DNA of 64,000 bases from Arthrobacter sp. SLBN-100 (GTDB lineage: Bacteria > Actinomycetota > Actinomycetes > Actinomycetales > Micrococcaceae): assembly GCF_006715305.1 (NCBI RefSeq), contig NZ_VFMY01000001.1, positions 558,001 through 622,000 of the forward strand. Direction: 5' to 3'. A program made the translations under genes and the position numbers. Every line of letters starts with the position of its first letter. The first letter of the stretch is position 1. This document shows, in pieces, positions 26,238 through 35,263 of this stretch. The notes beneath the pieces are model-generated. The model was not told the origin of the DNA. It saw only the letters and a program-made list of their open reading frames with translations, and did not search any database.

Positions 26238-27113
26238 TCAGTACCCCTGGGCGTCCAGCAGGGCGTCTTCCTCTTCTTCTGAGGTGGCGCGCTTGCGTTT
26301 GCGTGGAGTTGGCGGACGACGGCGTGTGGCGGCAGTCGCGGAATGAATTGGCCGCCCGGACTCATCGTCGTCGTCCTCGGCGTCAATGGCTGCGTTGCGC
26401 GCCTGCTGGCGGGCGGCGTAACCGAAGCCCACGAACATCAGCACGCCGAACGCGAACCACTGCAGCGAGTAGGACAGGTGCGTGCCTTCCTCGGTGGAAG
26501 GCTTCGGGAACGGCAGCGGCATCTCCGCGGCCGGCGGCGTCTCGGACGCGAGCTGGCCGTAGGCCCCGGTCAGCAGGGGATACCCGAGCTGGGCAGAGTA
26601 GGCGGTGAGGTCGATGGACGCCAGCTGCCCTTCCGGGGCGCCACGCTGGAGTGCAGGCTCAGGATGCTTTAAACGCACGACGGCGGTCACCTCACCCGCG
26701 GGAGGTGCCGGAACCGCATCGGGACTGCCGGGATTGTTGTTGCCGATGGGCAGCCACCCCCGATCAATGACCACGGTTTCGCCGCTGGTCAGCCGGAACG
26801 GGACAACCACTTCGTAGCCCGGCTGGCCGTTCAGGGGCCGGTTCCGGACGATGCGCTGCCCGTCAAGGAGATACGAGCCTTTCAGCTCCACCTGCGTCCA
26901 CTCCTTGCCCGGGTCGAGCTGATCGAACTCTTGCCTGGCATCGGCAAAGGGGATGGGCGTTGCCGAGTAGTTGGTCACCACCCGGTTGATCTCCGCCAGC
27001 GTCTCGGCGCGACGGTCCATCTGCCAGCGGCCCAGGAAAACGCAGGCAGACGCGAAGATGGCAGCCAGCAGGAGGTAGCCCAGCCATTTGCTGGAAAAGA
27101 GAAAACGGTACAT
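26238..27113 (-). CDS. SURF1-family cytochrome oxidase assembly protein
   Basis: A 291-residue membrane protein with one hydrophobic segment at each end of a periplasm-facing domain: SKWLGYLLLAAIFASACVFLG near the start and LQWFAFGVLMFVGFGYAA near residue 225. LGRWQMDRR after the first segment and VDRGWLP-type wording (VIDRGWLPIGNN) are SURF1 hallmarks. It likely helps insert haem A into cytochrome aa3. The C-terminal 60 residues are a charged cytosolic tail. Third gene of a tight leftward operon. Confidence 0.9.
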   Translation of the reverse strand: MYRFLFSSKWLGYLLLAAIFASACVFLGRWQMDRRAETLAEINRVVTNYSATPIPFADARQEFDQLDPGKEWTQVELKGSYLLDGQRIVRNRPLNGQPGYEVVVPFRLTSGETVVIDRGWLPIGNNNPGSPDAVPAPPAGEVTAVVRLKHPEPALQRGAPEGQLASIDLTAYSAQLGYPLLTGAYGQLASETPPAAEMPLPFPKPSTEEGTHLSYSLQWFAFGVLMFVGFGYAARQQARNAAIDAEDDDDESGRPIHSATAATRRRPPTPRKRKRATSEEEEDALLDAQGY

Positions 27114-27380
27114 TCAGCTGTCCTGCTCCAGGGCGCCGGATATCCGGTCCTCGAGCGGCACAGTGTCCTTCCACAGGCCACGTGTTTGAAGGTAGTCCTC
27201 AAGCCACTCGCGGTGGTCTCCGCAGGCAAGCCAGATCTTGCGGCGCTCCGGGGTGTGGATCTTCGGGTTGTTCCACAGGAGCTGCCAGGAGGCTTGGGAC
27301 CGGCACGCCTTGCGGGAGCAGATGTCAGCGGATCCGCCCATCGTGGGATCGGTTCCCGCAGCGAAGTCAAAAATACTCAT
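27114..27380 (-). CDS. Small Cys-rich conserved actinobacterial protein in SURF1 operon
   Basis: An 88-residue soluble protein. It has C21-x4-C26 (ICSRKACR) and C53-x2-H56 (LACGDHREWL), a possible mononuclear zinc site, plus a conserved WQLLWNNPKIHTPERRK core. Homologues are often mislabelled acetone carboxylase, which the sequence does not support. It overlaps the DUF3099 gene by four bases and abuts SURF1 directly, so all three are co-expressed. A role in oxidase assembly or metal handling is a guess from position. Confidence 0.8.
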   Translation of the reverse strand: MSIFDFAAGTDPTMGGSADICSRKACRSQASWQLLWNNPKIHTPERRKIWLACGDHREWLEDYLQTRGLWKDTVPLEDRISGALEQDS

Positions 27381-27811
27381 GATGCCCTCCGCTCCTGCTC
27401 AGTTGGTGTTTCCTCGTCCTCGTTGATGAGCTCGCCCTGCAGGACCTCGTTGCCATGCTCATCATCGGCGGTAGGGGCGGGCGGGCTCTCGATCTCCGCC
27501 AGCGGCGCGGAGTCCAGCAGCAGGTCGCTGTGCTCCTCCGCCTTGTCGCTGCCGTTCGCGATGACCACCGCTATCCACGGCAGGAAGACCGCTCCGGCAA
27601 CCATCACAATCTTAAGCCAGCCATCCACCACGAAGATCATGATCAGGCACACCATGCGGATGCCCATGGCCAGCGCGTACTTGATCATGCGCTGCCGCAT
27701 GTCCTCGGAATGGGCTCCCGCGGCATCCGTGATGCTGTGGACTTCCGCATCACCGGAGAACCGGCCGGGTTCTCCAGGCACGGATTGTCCCGCATGGTTT
27801 TCAAGGGTCAC
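27377..27811 (-). CDS. DUF3099-domain membrane protein
   Basis: A 144-residue protein with a short polar N-terminus (VHSITDAAGAHSEDMRQRM, the DUF3099 entry motif), two adjacent membrane segments (about residues 48-62 and 66-85) and an acidic cytosolic tail. GTG start. First gene of the DUF3099, Cys-protein, SURF1 operon. The family is actinobacterial and uncharacterised. Confidence 0.82.
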   Translation of the reverse strand: MTLENHAGQSVPGEPGRFSGDAEVHSITDAAGAHSEDMRQRMIKYALAMGIRMVCLIMIFVVDGWLKIVMVAGAVFLPWIAVVIANGSDKAEEHSDLLLDSAPLAEIESPPAPTADDEHGNEVLQGELINEDEETPTEQERRAS

Positions 27812-27820
27812 AGTGGTTGA

Positions 27821-28690
<870 letters not shown>

Positions 28691-28814
28691 CCTTTTCAGC
28701 ACACCAGGTGCGGTGCTTCTTTGTGGGGGTCACACAAGCGAATCGCCAACACCCACTGGCATGATGGACAGCAGACCATCAGTGATTTAGACGTTTCGAA
28801 CAAAGGGAGCTCGT

Positions 28815-29579
28815 ATGGGACTGCTCGACAACAAGACCGCCATCGTCACCGGATCATCACGCGGCATCGGCGCTGACGTAGCCAGGATCCTCGCCGGCCA
28901 AGGTGCCGCCGTCGTGGTCAACTACCGCCAGAAGGCGCCGCGCGCCAACAAGGTGGTGCAGGGGATTGAAGCTGCCGGCGGCCGCGCCGTGGCCGTGGGC
29001 GCAGACCTCACCACCCAGGAGGGCGTGCAGGCCCTGGCCTCCGCCGCCATGGAGAACTTCGGGTCGCTGGACATCCTGGTGCTGAACGCCTCCGGCGGGA
29101 TGGAAACCGGCATGGGCGAGGACTACGCGCTCAAGCTGAACCGCGACGCCCAGGTCAACATGCTCAACGCCGCAGTGCCGCTGATGCGGGAAGGCTCCCG
29201 CGTGGTGTTCGTCACCAGCCACCAGGCCCACTTCATCAACACAGTGCCCACCATGGAGGCCTACGAGCCCGTGGCCCGCAGCAAGCGCGCCGGGGAGGAC
29301 GCCCTGCGCGAACTCATCCCCAACCTTGCAGAAAAGGGCATCACCCTGGTGGTTGTTTCCGGCGACATGATCGAGGGCACCGTCACCGCAACGCTCCTGG
29401 ACCGCTCCGCGCCCGGTGCCATTGAGGCGCGCCGGGCTGAGGCCGGGAAGCTGTACTCCGTGGAAGAGTTCGCCGAGGTAGTGGCCAGCATGGTTACGGC
29501 AGACGTCGAGAGCGGCCACACCGAGTACGCCGGCGGTGCGGACTACTTCGGCAAGGGCGCCAGCCAGCCCGCCAGCTAG
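28815..29579 (+). CDS. SDR-family reductase with Y-x6-K motif, possible FabL-like enoyl-ACP reductase
   Basis: A 254-residue SDR with the classical cofactor motif TGSSRGIG (residues 12-19) and NASGG at the active-site edge. It lacks the usual YxxxK. Instead Y150 and K157 form Y-x6-K (YEPVARSK), the spacing used by enoyl-ACP reductases. The combination of a classical TGxxxGIG with Y-x6-K is that of Bacillus FabL. Position next to fabG mirrors the mycobacterial mabA-inhA pair. Enoyl reductase activity is therefore inferred; a generic SDR role remains possible. Shine-Dalgarno AAAGGGAG precedes the ATG. Confidence 0.8.
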   Translation: MGLLDNKTAIVTGSSRGIGADVARILAGQGAAVVVNYRQKAPRANKVVQGIEAAGGRAVAVGADLTTQEGVQALASAAMENFGSLDILVLNASGGMETGMGEDYALKLNRDAQVNMLNAAVPLMREGSRVVFVTSHQAHFINTVPTMEAYEPVARSKRAGEDALRELIPNLAEKGITLVVVSGDMIEGTVTATLLDRSAPGAIEARRAEAGKLYSVEEFAEVVASMVTADVESGHTEYAGGADYFGKGASQPAS

Positions 29580-29592
29580 GTTCCTTGCACAA

Positions 29593-29646
29593 CGCGAAAT
29601 GGGTCCACCCCGTCAGGTCACCCTGGAGGCGTGGGCCCATTTCGCG
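29593..29646. terminator. Bidirectional terminator between SDR gene and serB
   Basis: Arms 29593-29608 and 29631-29646 pair with one mismatch (11 outer bases perfect, CGCGAAATGGG) between two convergent genes. Confidence 0.65.
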
Positions 29647-29664
29647 GTTAAGCGGCAGGGGGAT

Positions 29665-30558
29665 TCAGACGCCGGCGACGTGGCGGACGGCGTCGAGATA
29701 GGGCATGTTGACGGCGGCATCAGCCACGGCGCGCACGGCGGGCTTTGCATTGAACGCGACGCCGATCCCGGCAGCGCCGAGCATGTCCAGGTCGTTCGCA
29801 CCGTCGCCCACAGCAACCGTGTGCTCGAGGGCGATGCCTTCCGCTGCTGCCCACTCGCGGAGGTACTTCTCTTTCGCCGCGCGGTCCACCACGGCGCCGA
29901 GTACCTTGCCCGTCAGGGCGCCGTCCACGATCTCCAGCTCGTTCGCCTGCCAGTAGTCCAGGCCCAGTTCAGCGGCAATGGGCTCCAGGATCTGGTTAAA
30001 CCCCCCGGACACCACTGCCACCACGTGCCCTGCCGCCTTGAAGGCAGCCACCAGCTCAGCCGCCCCTTCGCTAAGTTTCACTTCCTCGCGGACGGAACGG
30101 ACGACGTCGGCCGGCAGCCCGGCGAGCACCTGCACACGTGCGTGGAGGCTCTGGGCGAAGTCCAGTTCGCCGCGCATGGCAGCTTCGGTGACTGCCGCCA
30201 CCTCCTCGCGCTTGCCGGCATAGGCGGCCAGGAGTTCGATGACCTCCTGCTGGATCAGGGTGGAATCGACGTCCATGATCAGGAGCTTGCGTTCGGCTGA
30301 GCGGAGTCCGTTGGGGACCAGCGCGGTGTCGAATCCGCTGACCGGGACCTCGGCGACGGCGCGGCGCAGCCCGGCCAGGCCAGCCGCGGTGGCGTCGGGA
30401 AGCTCAAGCCCGGCCACATGGACCTGGTAGCGCTCGTCCCCGAGGCTGGTTTCAGACAGCACCGAGGCACCTTGCGAGGTGAGGACGGAACGCAGCTGCT
30501 CCAGCCCGTCAGGGGTCACATTCAGGCCATAGCTGACCGCAGTCACGTTCGAAGTCAT
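29665..30558 (-). CDS. serB: Phosphoserine phosphatase
   Basis: A 297-residue HAD-family enzyme for the last step of serine synthesis. The nucleophile motif is MDVDSTLIQQEV, motif II is VVSGGF, and the acidic motif is VGDGANDLDML. The first 90 residues form a regulatory ACT-like domain, as in long actinobacterial SerB. A perfect 14-base palindrome lies 31 bases upstream of the start. Confidence 0.95.
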   Translation of the reverse strand: MTSNVTAVSYGLNVTPDGLEQLRSVLTSQGASVLSETSLGDERYQVHVAGLELPDATAAGLAGLRRAVAEVPVSGFDTALVPNGLRSAERKLLIMDVDSTLIQQEVIELLAAYAGKREEVAAVTEAAMRGELDFAQSLHARVQVLAGLPADVVRSVREEVKLSEGAAELVAAFKAAGHVVAVVSGGFNQILEPIAAELGLDYWQANELEIVDGALTGKVLGAVVDRAAKEKYLREWAAAEGIALEHTVAVGDGANDLDMLGAAGIGVAFNAKPAVRAVADAAVNMPYLDAVRHVAGV

Positions 30559-30589
30559 GCCTGCAATCTTAGCTTTCGGCGGAGCTGCC

Positions 30590-30603
30590 CCTTGAATTCA
30601 AGG
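30590..30603. promoter_or_regulatory. Perfect 14-base palindrome upstream of serB
   Basis: CCTTGAATTCAAGG reads the same on both strands, 31 bases upstream of the serB start and 37 bases past the stop of the VOC gene. It is too short of a T-run to be a terminator, so an operator is possible. Confidence 0.35.
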
Positions 30604-30640
30604 CGTCCCGCCGCAACGTAAGGAACTGATGTTGATTACG

Positions 30641-30997
30641 TCAGCTCAGGCAGAGGCACAATGGATGGCCGGCCGGATCAAGGAACACCCGGAATGTTGT
30701 TCCCGGCTGGTATTCGTGCTTCGTGGCGCCAAGTTTAAGCACCTCCATTTCGGCGGCGTCGAGGTCGTCCACCACCACATCGAGGTGCATCTGCTGGGGT
30801 ACGTCCTGGCCCGGCCATTGCGGCGGCCGGTAGGAGTCCACCTTCTGAAAACTCAGGGAATCGCCGTACTCGGCTTTGACGGAGCACCAGTCCTCGCCCT
30901 CCTCGACCTTCCATCCGAGCAGGGCGCCATAGAACTCCGCCAGGGTTTTGGGGTCGGGACAATCGAGAACGACGACGGGAAAGCGTGCGATAGCCAT
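30641..30997 (-). CDS. VOC/glyoxalase-family protein
   Basis: A 118-residue single-module VOC protein (FPVVVLDCPDPKTLAEFY, LLGWKVEEGEDW, DPAGHPLCLC). The ATG at 30997 is used; a GTG three codons earlier is possible. These proteins bind small molecules or metals and include glyoxalases and resistance proteins. Nothing nearby defines the substrate. Confidence 0.8.
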   Translation of the reverse strand: MAIARFPVVVLDCPDPKTLAEFYGALLGWKVEEGEDWCSVKAEYGDSLSFQKVDSYRPPQWPGQDVPQQMHLDVVVDDLDAAEMEVLKLGATKHEYQPGTTFRVFLDPAGHPLCLCLS

Positions 30998-31117
30998 AGC
31001 CAACACTCTAGGTGCGGCTCCCGGGACCGTATACAGTTTTGCTGGCTTGAATTTGCGTAGTTGGGCTGGTCACACCAGTTATCAGTCGGCCTCTTTTTTG
31101 TCCTAGTGTCTACTCCT

Positions 31118-31903
31118 ATGAGTGATGTTCTGGAACTGGACTCCGTCAGCGTTGTCCGAGGTAAAAAGACCCTGCTGGACAAAGTCGACTGGCAGGTCAA
31201 CGACGGCGAACGCTGGGTGATCCTCGGCCCGAACGGTGCCGGCAAGACCACACTCCTTCAGATTGCGGCCGCCCGGATGCATCCGAGCAGCGGCACGGCA
31301 GGGATCCTCGACGAGATCCTGGGCCGCGTTGACGTCTTTGAGCTCCGCCCCCGCATTGGGCTTTCCTCCGCCGCCCTCGCCACCCAGATCCCCGAGCACG
31401 AGAACGTCCTCAACGTGGTGGTCACCGCCGCGTATGGCGTGACGGGCCGCTGGCGCGAGGGATACGAGCGCGACGACGAGCGGAGGGCTTTCCGCCTCCT
31501 CAACGACTGGGGAATGGGCCCCCTCATGAACCGGACGTTCGCCACCCTTTCCGAGGGTGAGCGCAAGCGTGTCCAGATCGCCCGCGCACTGATGACCGAT
31601 CCTGAGCTTCTGCTGCTGGATGAGCCGGCGGCCGGCCTGGATCTCGGCGGCCGCGAGGAACTCGTCCACAAGCTCGGAGAACTGGCGCGGGACGAAGCCG
31701 CGCCCGCCATGGTCCTGGTGACGCACCACCTCGAGGAGGTTCCGCCGGGCTTCACCCACGCCATGCTGCTGCGGGACGGCGGCGTGGTTGCGGCGGGTCC
31801 GATCACCGAGGTGCTGACGGCCGAAAATCTCAGCGAGACTTTCGGGCTGGAGCTCGACATGACTGAGAACGCCGGACGGTACACCGCCGTCGCCCGCCGC
31901 TAA
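31118..31903 (+). CDS. ABC transporter ATP-binding protein without permease partner
   Basis: A 261-residue ATPase with Walker A GPNGAGKTTLLQ, signature LSEGERKRVQIARAL, Walker B LLLLDEPAAGLD and switch VTHHLEEVPPGF. The Ser-Glu-Gly-Glu signature and HHLEE wording match the ModF/PhrA-like soluble group. No permease is adjacent; the next gene, 17 bases on, is a TSUP permease, not an ABC subunit. The start at 31118 is the ATG that opens the conserved domain. Confidence 0.88.
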   Translation: MSDVLELDSVSVVRGKKTLLDKVDWQVNDGERWVILGPNGAGKTTLLQIAAARMHPSSGTAGILDEILGRVDVFELRPRIGLSSAALATQIPEHENVLNVVVTAAYGVTGRWREGYERDDERRAFRLLNDWGMGPLMNRTFATLSEGERKRVQIARALMTDPELLLLDEPAAGLDLGGREELVHKLGELARDEAAPAMVLVTHHLEEVPPGFTHAMLLRDGGVVAAGPITEVLTAENLSETFGLELDMTENAGRYTAVARR

Positions 31904-31920
31904 GGCGGCACCGCAGCACC

Positions 31921-32706
31921 TTGGATCTTCTCAGCAGCATTTTTGTGTCCATCGCCGGCCTCTGGGCCGGCACCATCAATGCCGTGGTGGGCTCCGGCAC
32001 CCTGGTGACGTTCCCCGTCCTCATCGCCCTGGGAGTCGCACCCGTGGTTGCCTCAATGAGCAACGCCATGGGCCTGGTTTTCGGGACGGCTGCCGGGGCG
32101 TTCGGTTACCGCCGGGAACTGAAGGGCCGCGGCCGCCAGTTGATGAGGCTGCTGCCGGCGTCCCTCCTCGGCGGCATTTCCGGTGCGTGGCTGCTCCTGC
32201 ACCTGCCCGAAAAGGTCTTCCACTACGTGGCCCCGGTCCTGCTGGTCCTGGCCCTGCTGATGGTGGTGTTCCAGCCCCGCATGCAGGCCTGGGTCCGCAA
32301 TCGCGAGGAGAACCCGGAGCACGCCGTGCGCGACAAGCGGCACGCTGTCCTCCTGGTGGTACTGGTCTACCTTGCCGGTGTTTACGGCGGCTACTTCGTG
32401 GCTGCCCAGGGGATTCTGCTGGTGGGCATCCTGGGCGTCTTCCTCACCGGTACCATCCAGAACGCGAACGCCATGAAGAACATCCTGGTGCTCGGCGTGA
32501 ACCTGGTGGCTGCCATCTCCTACCTGCTGTTCGCTTTCGACCGGATCAACTGGCTCGTGGTGCTGCTGATTGCCATCAGCTCCAGCATCGGCGGCCTCCT
32601 GGGAGCCAAGGTGGGCCGCAGGCTGTCACCCACGGTGCTGCGCGGGGTGATCTTCGTCCTGGGGCTGGTGGCCCTCGGATTCATGACCGCCAATCTGCTG
32701 AAATAA
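31921..32706 (+). CDS. TSUP-family (TauE/SafE) anion permease
   Basis: A 261-residue membrane protein with eight hydrophobic segments in two halves, each opening with the TSUP motif (AGTINAVVGSGTLVTFPVL; AGVYGGYFVAAQGILLVG). Members export sulfite, sulfoacetate or related anions. TTG start. It is 17 bases after the ATPase and 7 bases before the methyltransferase, so the three may share a transcript. Confidence 0.88.
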   Translation: MDLLSSIFVSIAGLWAGTINAVVGSGTLVTFPVLIALGVAPVVASMSNAMGLVFGTAAGAFGYRRELKGRGRQLMRLLPASLLGGISGAWLLLHLPEKVFHYVAPVLLVLALLMVVFQPRMQAWVRNREENPEHAVRDKRHAVLLVVLVYLAGVYGGYFVAAQGILLVGILGVFLTGTIQNANAMKNILVLGVNLVAAISYLLFAFDRINWLVVLLIAISSSIGGLLGAKVGRRLSPTVLRGVIFVLGLVALGFMTANLLK

Positions 32707-32713
32707 TCTGCCG

Positions 32714-33523
32714 GTGACAATCCACTATCTCGAGTCCGCCGCGGATCCGCGCGTCTCCGACTACACCCAGCTCACGGACGTGCACCTGCGGAAGCTCCGC
32801 GAGCCGGCCGAGGGCATGTACATCGCTGAATCATCCCGCGTGCTGCGGCGTGCGCTGGCGGCAGGGCACCAGCCCCGGTCCTTCTTCCTGGCGGAGAAGT
32901 GGCTGGATGACCTGCAGGACGTCCTGGGTGCCTACCCCGAGGTACCTGCCTTCATCGGCAAGGCAGCACTCTTAGAGGAGATTACGGGCTTCCATCTTCA
33001 CCGCGGTGCCATGGCGGCCATGCAGCGTCCCGCACCGGTGCCGCTGCCGGAACTGCTCGCGGGCGCGCGCCGGGTGGCCGTCCTGGAGGACATCGTGGAC
33101 CACACCAACGTGGGTGCCATCTTCCGGTCAGCCGCCGCCCTGGACATCGACGCCGTCCTGGTGTCGCCCCGCTGCGGAGACCCCCTCTACCGCCGAAGTG
33201 TCCGCGTGAGCATGGGAACGGTCTTCCAGGTGCCGTGGGCCCGGCTCAGCAACTGGCCGCAGGACCTGCACCTGCTCAAGGACCAGGGTTTTACCGTTGC
33301 CGCCCTGGAGCTCACGCAGGATGCGCAGGACGTGGACAAGGTCGCCGCGCGGAACCCGGAGAAACTTGCCCTGGTGCTCGGCACCGAAGGCGCCGGCATG
33401 AGCGCAGAGACGCTTGCCGCCGTCGACCTCGCCGTGAAAATACCCATGCGCAGCGGTGTGGACTCCCTGAATGTTGCCGCCGCATCGGCCGTCGCCTTCT
33501 GGGAGTTGCGCCCCCGGGACTAG
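32714..33523 (+). CDS. TrmH/SpoU-family RNA 2'-O-methyltransferase
   Basis: A 269-residue SPOUT enzyme. The N-terminal substrate-binding domain (about 1-105) precedes the knotted SAM domain with motif 1 EDIVDHTNVGAIFRSAAAL, motif 2 ALVLGTEGAGM and motif 3 IPMRSGVDSLNVAAASAV. It methylates ribose in tRNA or rRNA; the exact site cannot be read. GTG start. Confidence 0.93.
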   Translation: MTIHYLESAADPRVSDYTQLTDVHLRKLREPAEGMYIAESSRVLRRALAAGHQPRSFFLAEKWLDDLQDVLGAYPEVPAFIGKAALLEEITGFHLHRGAMAAMQRPAPVPLPELLAGARRVAVLEDIVDHTNVGAIFRSAAALDIDAVLVSPRCGDPLYRRSVRVSMGTVFQVPWARLSNWPQDLHLLKDQGFTVAALELTQDAQDVDKVAARNPEKLALVLGTEGAGMSAETLAAVDLAVKIPMRSGVDSLNVAAASAVAFWELRPRD

Positions 33524-33560
33524 GTCCCGCGGGTGGTTCGCGGGTGCCCGCGTTCTCCGC

Positions 33561-33566
33561 TATTAT
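33561..33566 (+). promoter_or_regulatory. Candidate -10 of the rpmE2 promoter
   Basis: TATTAT, with a weak -35 (TTCGCG, 33537-33542) 18 bases upstream, about 100 bases before rpmE2. A small hairpin (GCGCC/GGCGC) in the leader may affect translation. Confidence 0.35.
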
Positions 33567-33664
33567 TGATAGCTGGCTGTAGTGCGCCTCCGGGCGCGGC
33601 TTACGGCCATCCCATTCATACCTGGCAGCTGGCAAAATCCAGTTGTGCGAACAAAGGTCCCATT

Positions 33665-33922
33665 ATGAAGTCTGATACTCACCCGAAATACGAAGCTGTT
33701 GTTTTCAACGACCTGGCTTCCGGCACGAAGTTCCTGACCCGCTCCACCGTGTCTTCCTCGAAGACCATCGAGTGGGAAGACGGCAACACCTACCCGGTCA
33801 TCGACGTCGAAATCTCCTCCGAGTCCCACCCGTTCTACACGGGCAAGCAGCGCATCATGGACTCCGCAGGCCGCGTCGAGCGCTTCAACGCTCGCTTCAA
33901 GGGCTTCGGCGGCAAGAAGTAA
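33665..33922 (+). CDS. rpmE2: 50S ribosomal protein L31, type B (zinc-independent)
   Basis: An 85-residue ribosomal protein ([37 protein letters not shown]). It lacks the CxxC zinc motif of type A, so it is the C-minus paralogue that often replaces L31 when zinc is scarce. No Zur-like box was recognised upstream. A terminator follows immediately. Confidence 0.96.
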   Translation: MKSDTHPKYEAVVFNDLASGTKFLTRSTVSSSKTIEWEDGNTYPVIDVEISSESHPFYTGKQRIMDSAGRVERFNARFKGFGGKK

Positions 33923-33947
33923 TCCACTTCGCCCAAGCTTCACAGGG

Positions 33948-33975
33948 AAGCCCGCACCGGCAACGGCGCGGGCTT
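33948..33975 (+). terminator. Terminator of rpmE2
   Basis: AAGCCCGC (33948-33955) pairs perfectly with GCGGGCTT (33968-33975) and is followed by TTCGCGTTT. Confidence 0.7.
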
Positions 33976-34042
33976 TCGCGTTTAACGGTCAGCCGCCGGT
34001 GCGTTCCGGCGGCTTGGCGCCGATGCACGTTCCTGGGGCAGG

Positions 34043-35143
34043 ATGGGAGCCATGACCCCCATGCCATCTCCAGCAGCTGATTCCGTATCCCGCCGGCACG
34101 GCGAGTACAAAGTCCCCGGCGGCAAGATGGTGGTGGTGGACCTTGACGTCGCGGCCGGCCGGCTGGCCGACGTCTCCGTCAGCGGGGACTTCTTCCTGGA
34201 GCCGGACGAGGCACTCCTGGACATCAACGGCGGGCTCACTGGACTGCCGGAGAGTATGACGGCGTCCGAGCTTGCCGCCGCCGTCACGGATGCACTGCCC
34301 CCCAACGCCGCCCTGTTCGGCTTCTCTGCCCACGCCGTCGCCATCGCAGTCCGCCGCGCCCTGGCCAAGGCCACATCCTGGGCGGACCACCACTGGAACC
34401 TGATCGCACCCACGGTCCTGCCCACCGAAATCAATGTCGCCCTGGACGAGGTACTCACCGAGGAGGTGGGCGCCGGCCGCCGCAATCCCACTCTCCGGTT
34501 CTGGGACTGGCAGGAACCGTCAACGGTGATCGGCAGTTTCCAGTCCTACCGCAATGAGGTGGACCCGGCCGGCGTGGCGAAGCACGGCATCAAAGTGGTC
34601 CGCCGGATCAGCGGCGGAGGAGCGATGTTCATGGAGGCGGGCAACTGCATCACGTACTCGCTGTACCTGCCGCACACCCTGGTGGACGGGCTCAGCTTCG
34701 CCGACTCCTACCCGTTCCTTGACGCCTGGGTTATGGCGGCGCTGGAGAAAATTGGCATCACCGCGTTCTACGTGCCGCTGAACGATATCGCCACGGACCA
34801 GGGCAAGATCGGCGGAGCTGCCCAGAAGCGCCTGGCCAACGGCGGCATGCTGCACCACGTCACCATGAGCTACGACATCGACGCGGACAAGATGGTCGAA
34901 GTGCTCCGCATCGGCAAGGAAAAGCTCTCGGACAAGGGCACCCGCAGCGCGAAGAAACGGGTGGACCCGCTCCGCCGCCAGACCGGCCTGGCCCGCGCCG
35001 ACATTATCGGGGCCATGATGGAGGTCTTCGCCGAGCGGTACGGTGCCACGCCCTCGGACCTGACTGAGTCTGAACTGGCCATTGCCCGCAAGCGCGTTGC
35101 CACCAAATTCGGCACCGAAGAATGGCTCCGCCGGGTTCCTTAA
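34043..35143 (+). CDS. Lipoate-protein ligase with N-terminal accessory domain
   Basis: A 366-residue enzyme that attaches lipoate or octanoate to 2-oxoacid dehydrogenase subunits. The catalytic LplA-like domain is residues about 120-350: RRISGGGAMFMEAGNCITYSLY carries the RRxSGGG motif and DQGKIGGAAQKR the catalytic lysine. The first 100 residues (GEYKVPGGKMVVVDLDVAAGRL, FFLEPDEALLDIN) look like the accessory domain that is C-terminal in E. coli LplA, so the order is permuted. The ATG at 34052 is an alternative start. It converges on pepN. Confidence 0.88.
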   Translation: MGAMTPMPSPAADSVSRRHGEYKVPGGKMVVVDLDVAAGRLADVSVSGDFFLEPDEALLDINGGLTGLPESMTASELAAAVTDALPPNAALFGFSAHAVAIAVRRALAKATSWADHHWNLIAPTVLPTEINVALDEVLTEEVGAGRRNPTLRFWDWQEPSTVIGSFQSYRNEVDPAGVAKHGIKVVRRISGGGAMFMEAGNCITYSLYLPHTLVDGLSFADSYPFLDAWVMAALEKIGITAFYVPLNDIATDQGKIGGAAQKRLANGGMLHHVTMSYDIDADKMVEVLRIGKEKLSDKGTRSAKKRVDPLRRQTGLARADIIGAMMEVFAERYGATPSDLTESELAIARKRVATKFGTEEWLRRVP

Positions 35144-35195
35144 TGCACGGTTCGTACTGCCCGTGCCCGGTGGTGCCCTCAAATCGTGCCAGAAA

Positions 35196-35263
35196 CCCCA
35201 TCGATTGCTCCGTAAACGCCGTTTTGAGCGCTGAAAAGGGCAGTTACGGGGCAATCGATGGGG
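35196..35263. repeat. Palindromic interspersed element, copy 2
   Basis: Twenty-base arms (35196-35215 and 35244-35263, 19 of 20 paired) around a 28-base spacer, related in inverted orientation to the element at 11591-11650. The right arm contains the pepN stop codon and codes its last residues (PSIAP). It lies between the convergent lipoate ligase and pepN genes. Confidence 0.85.
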
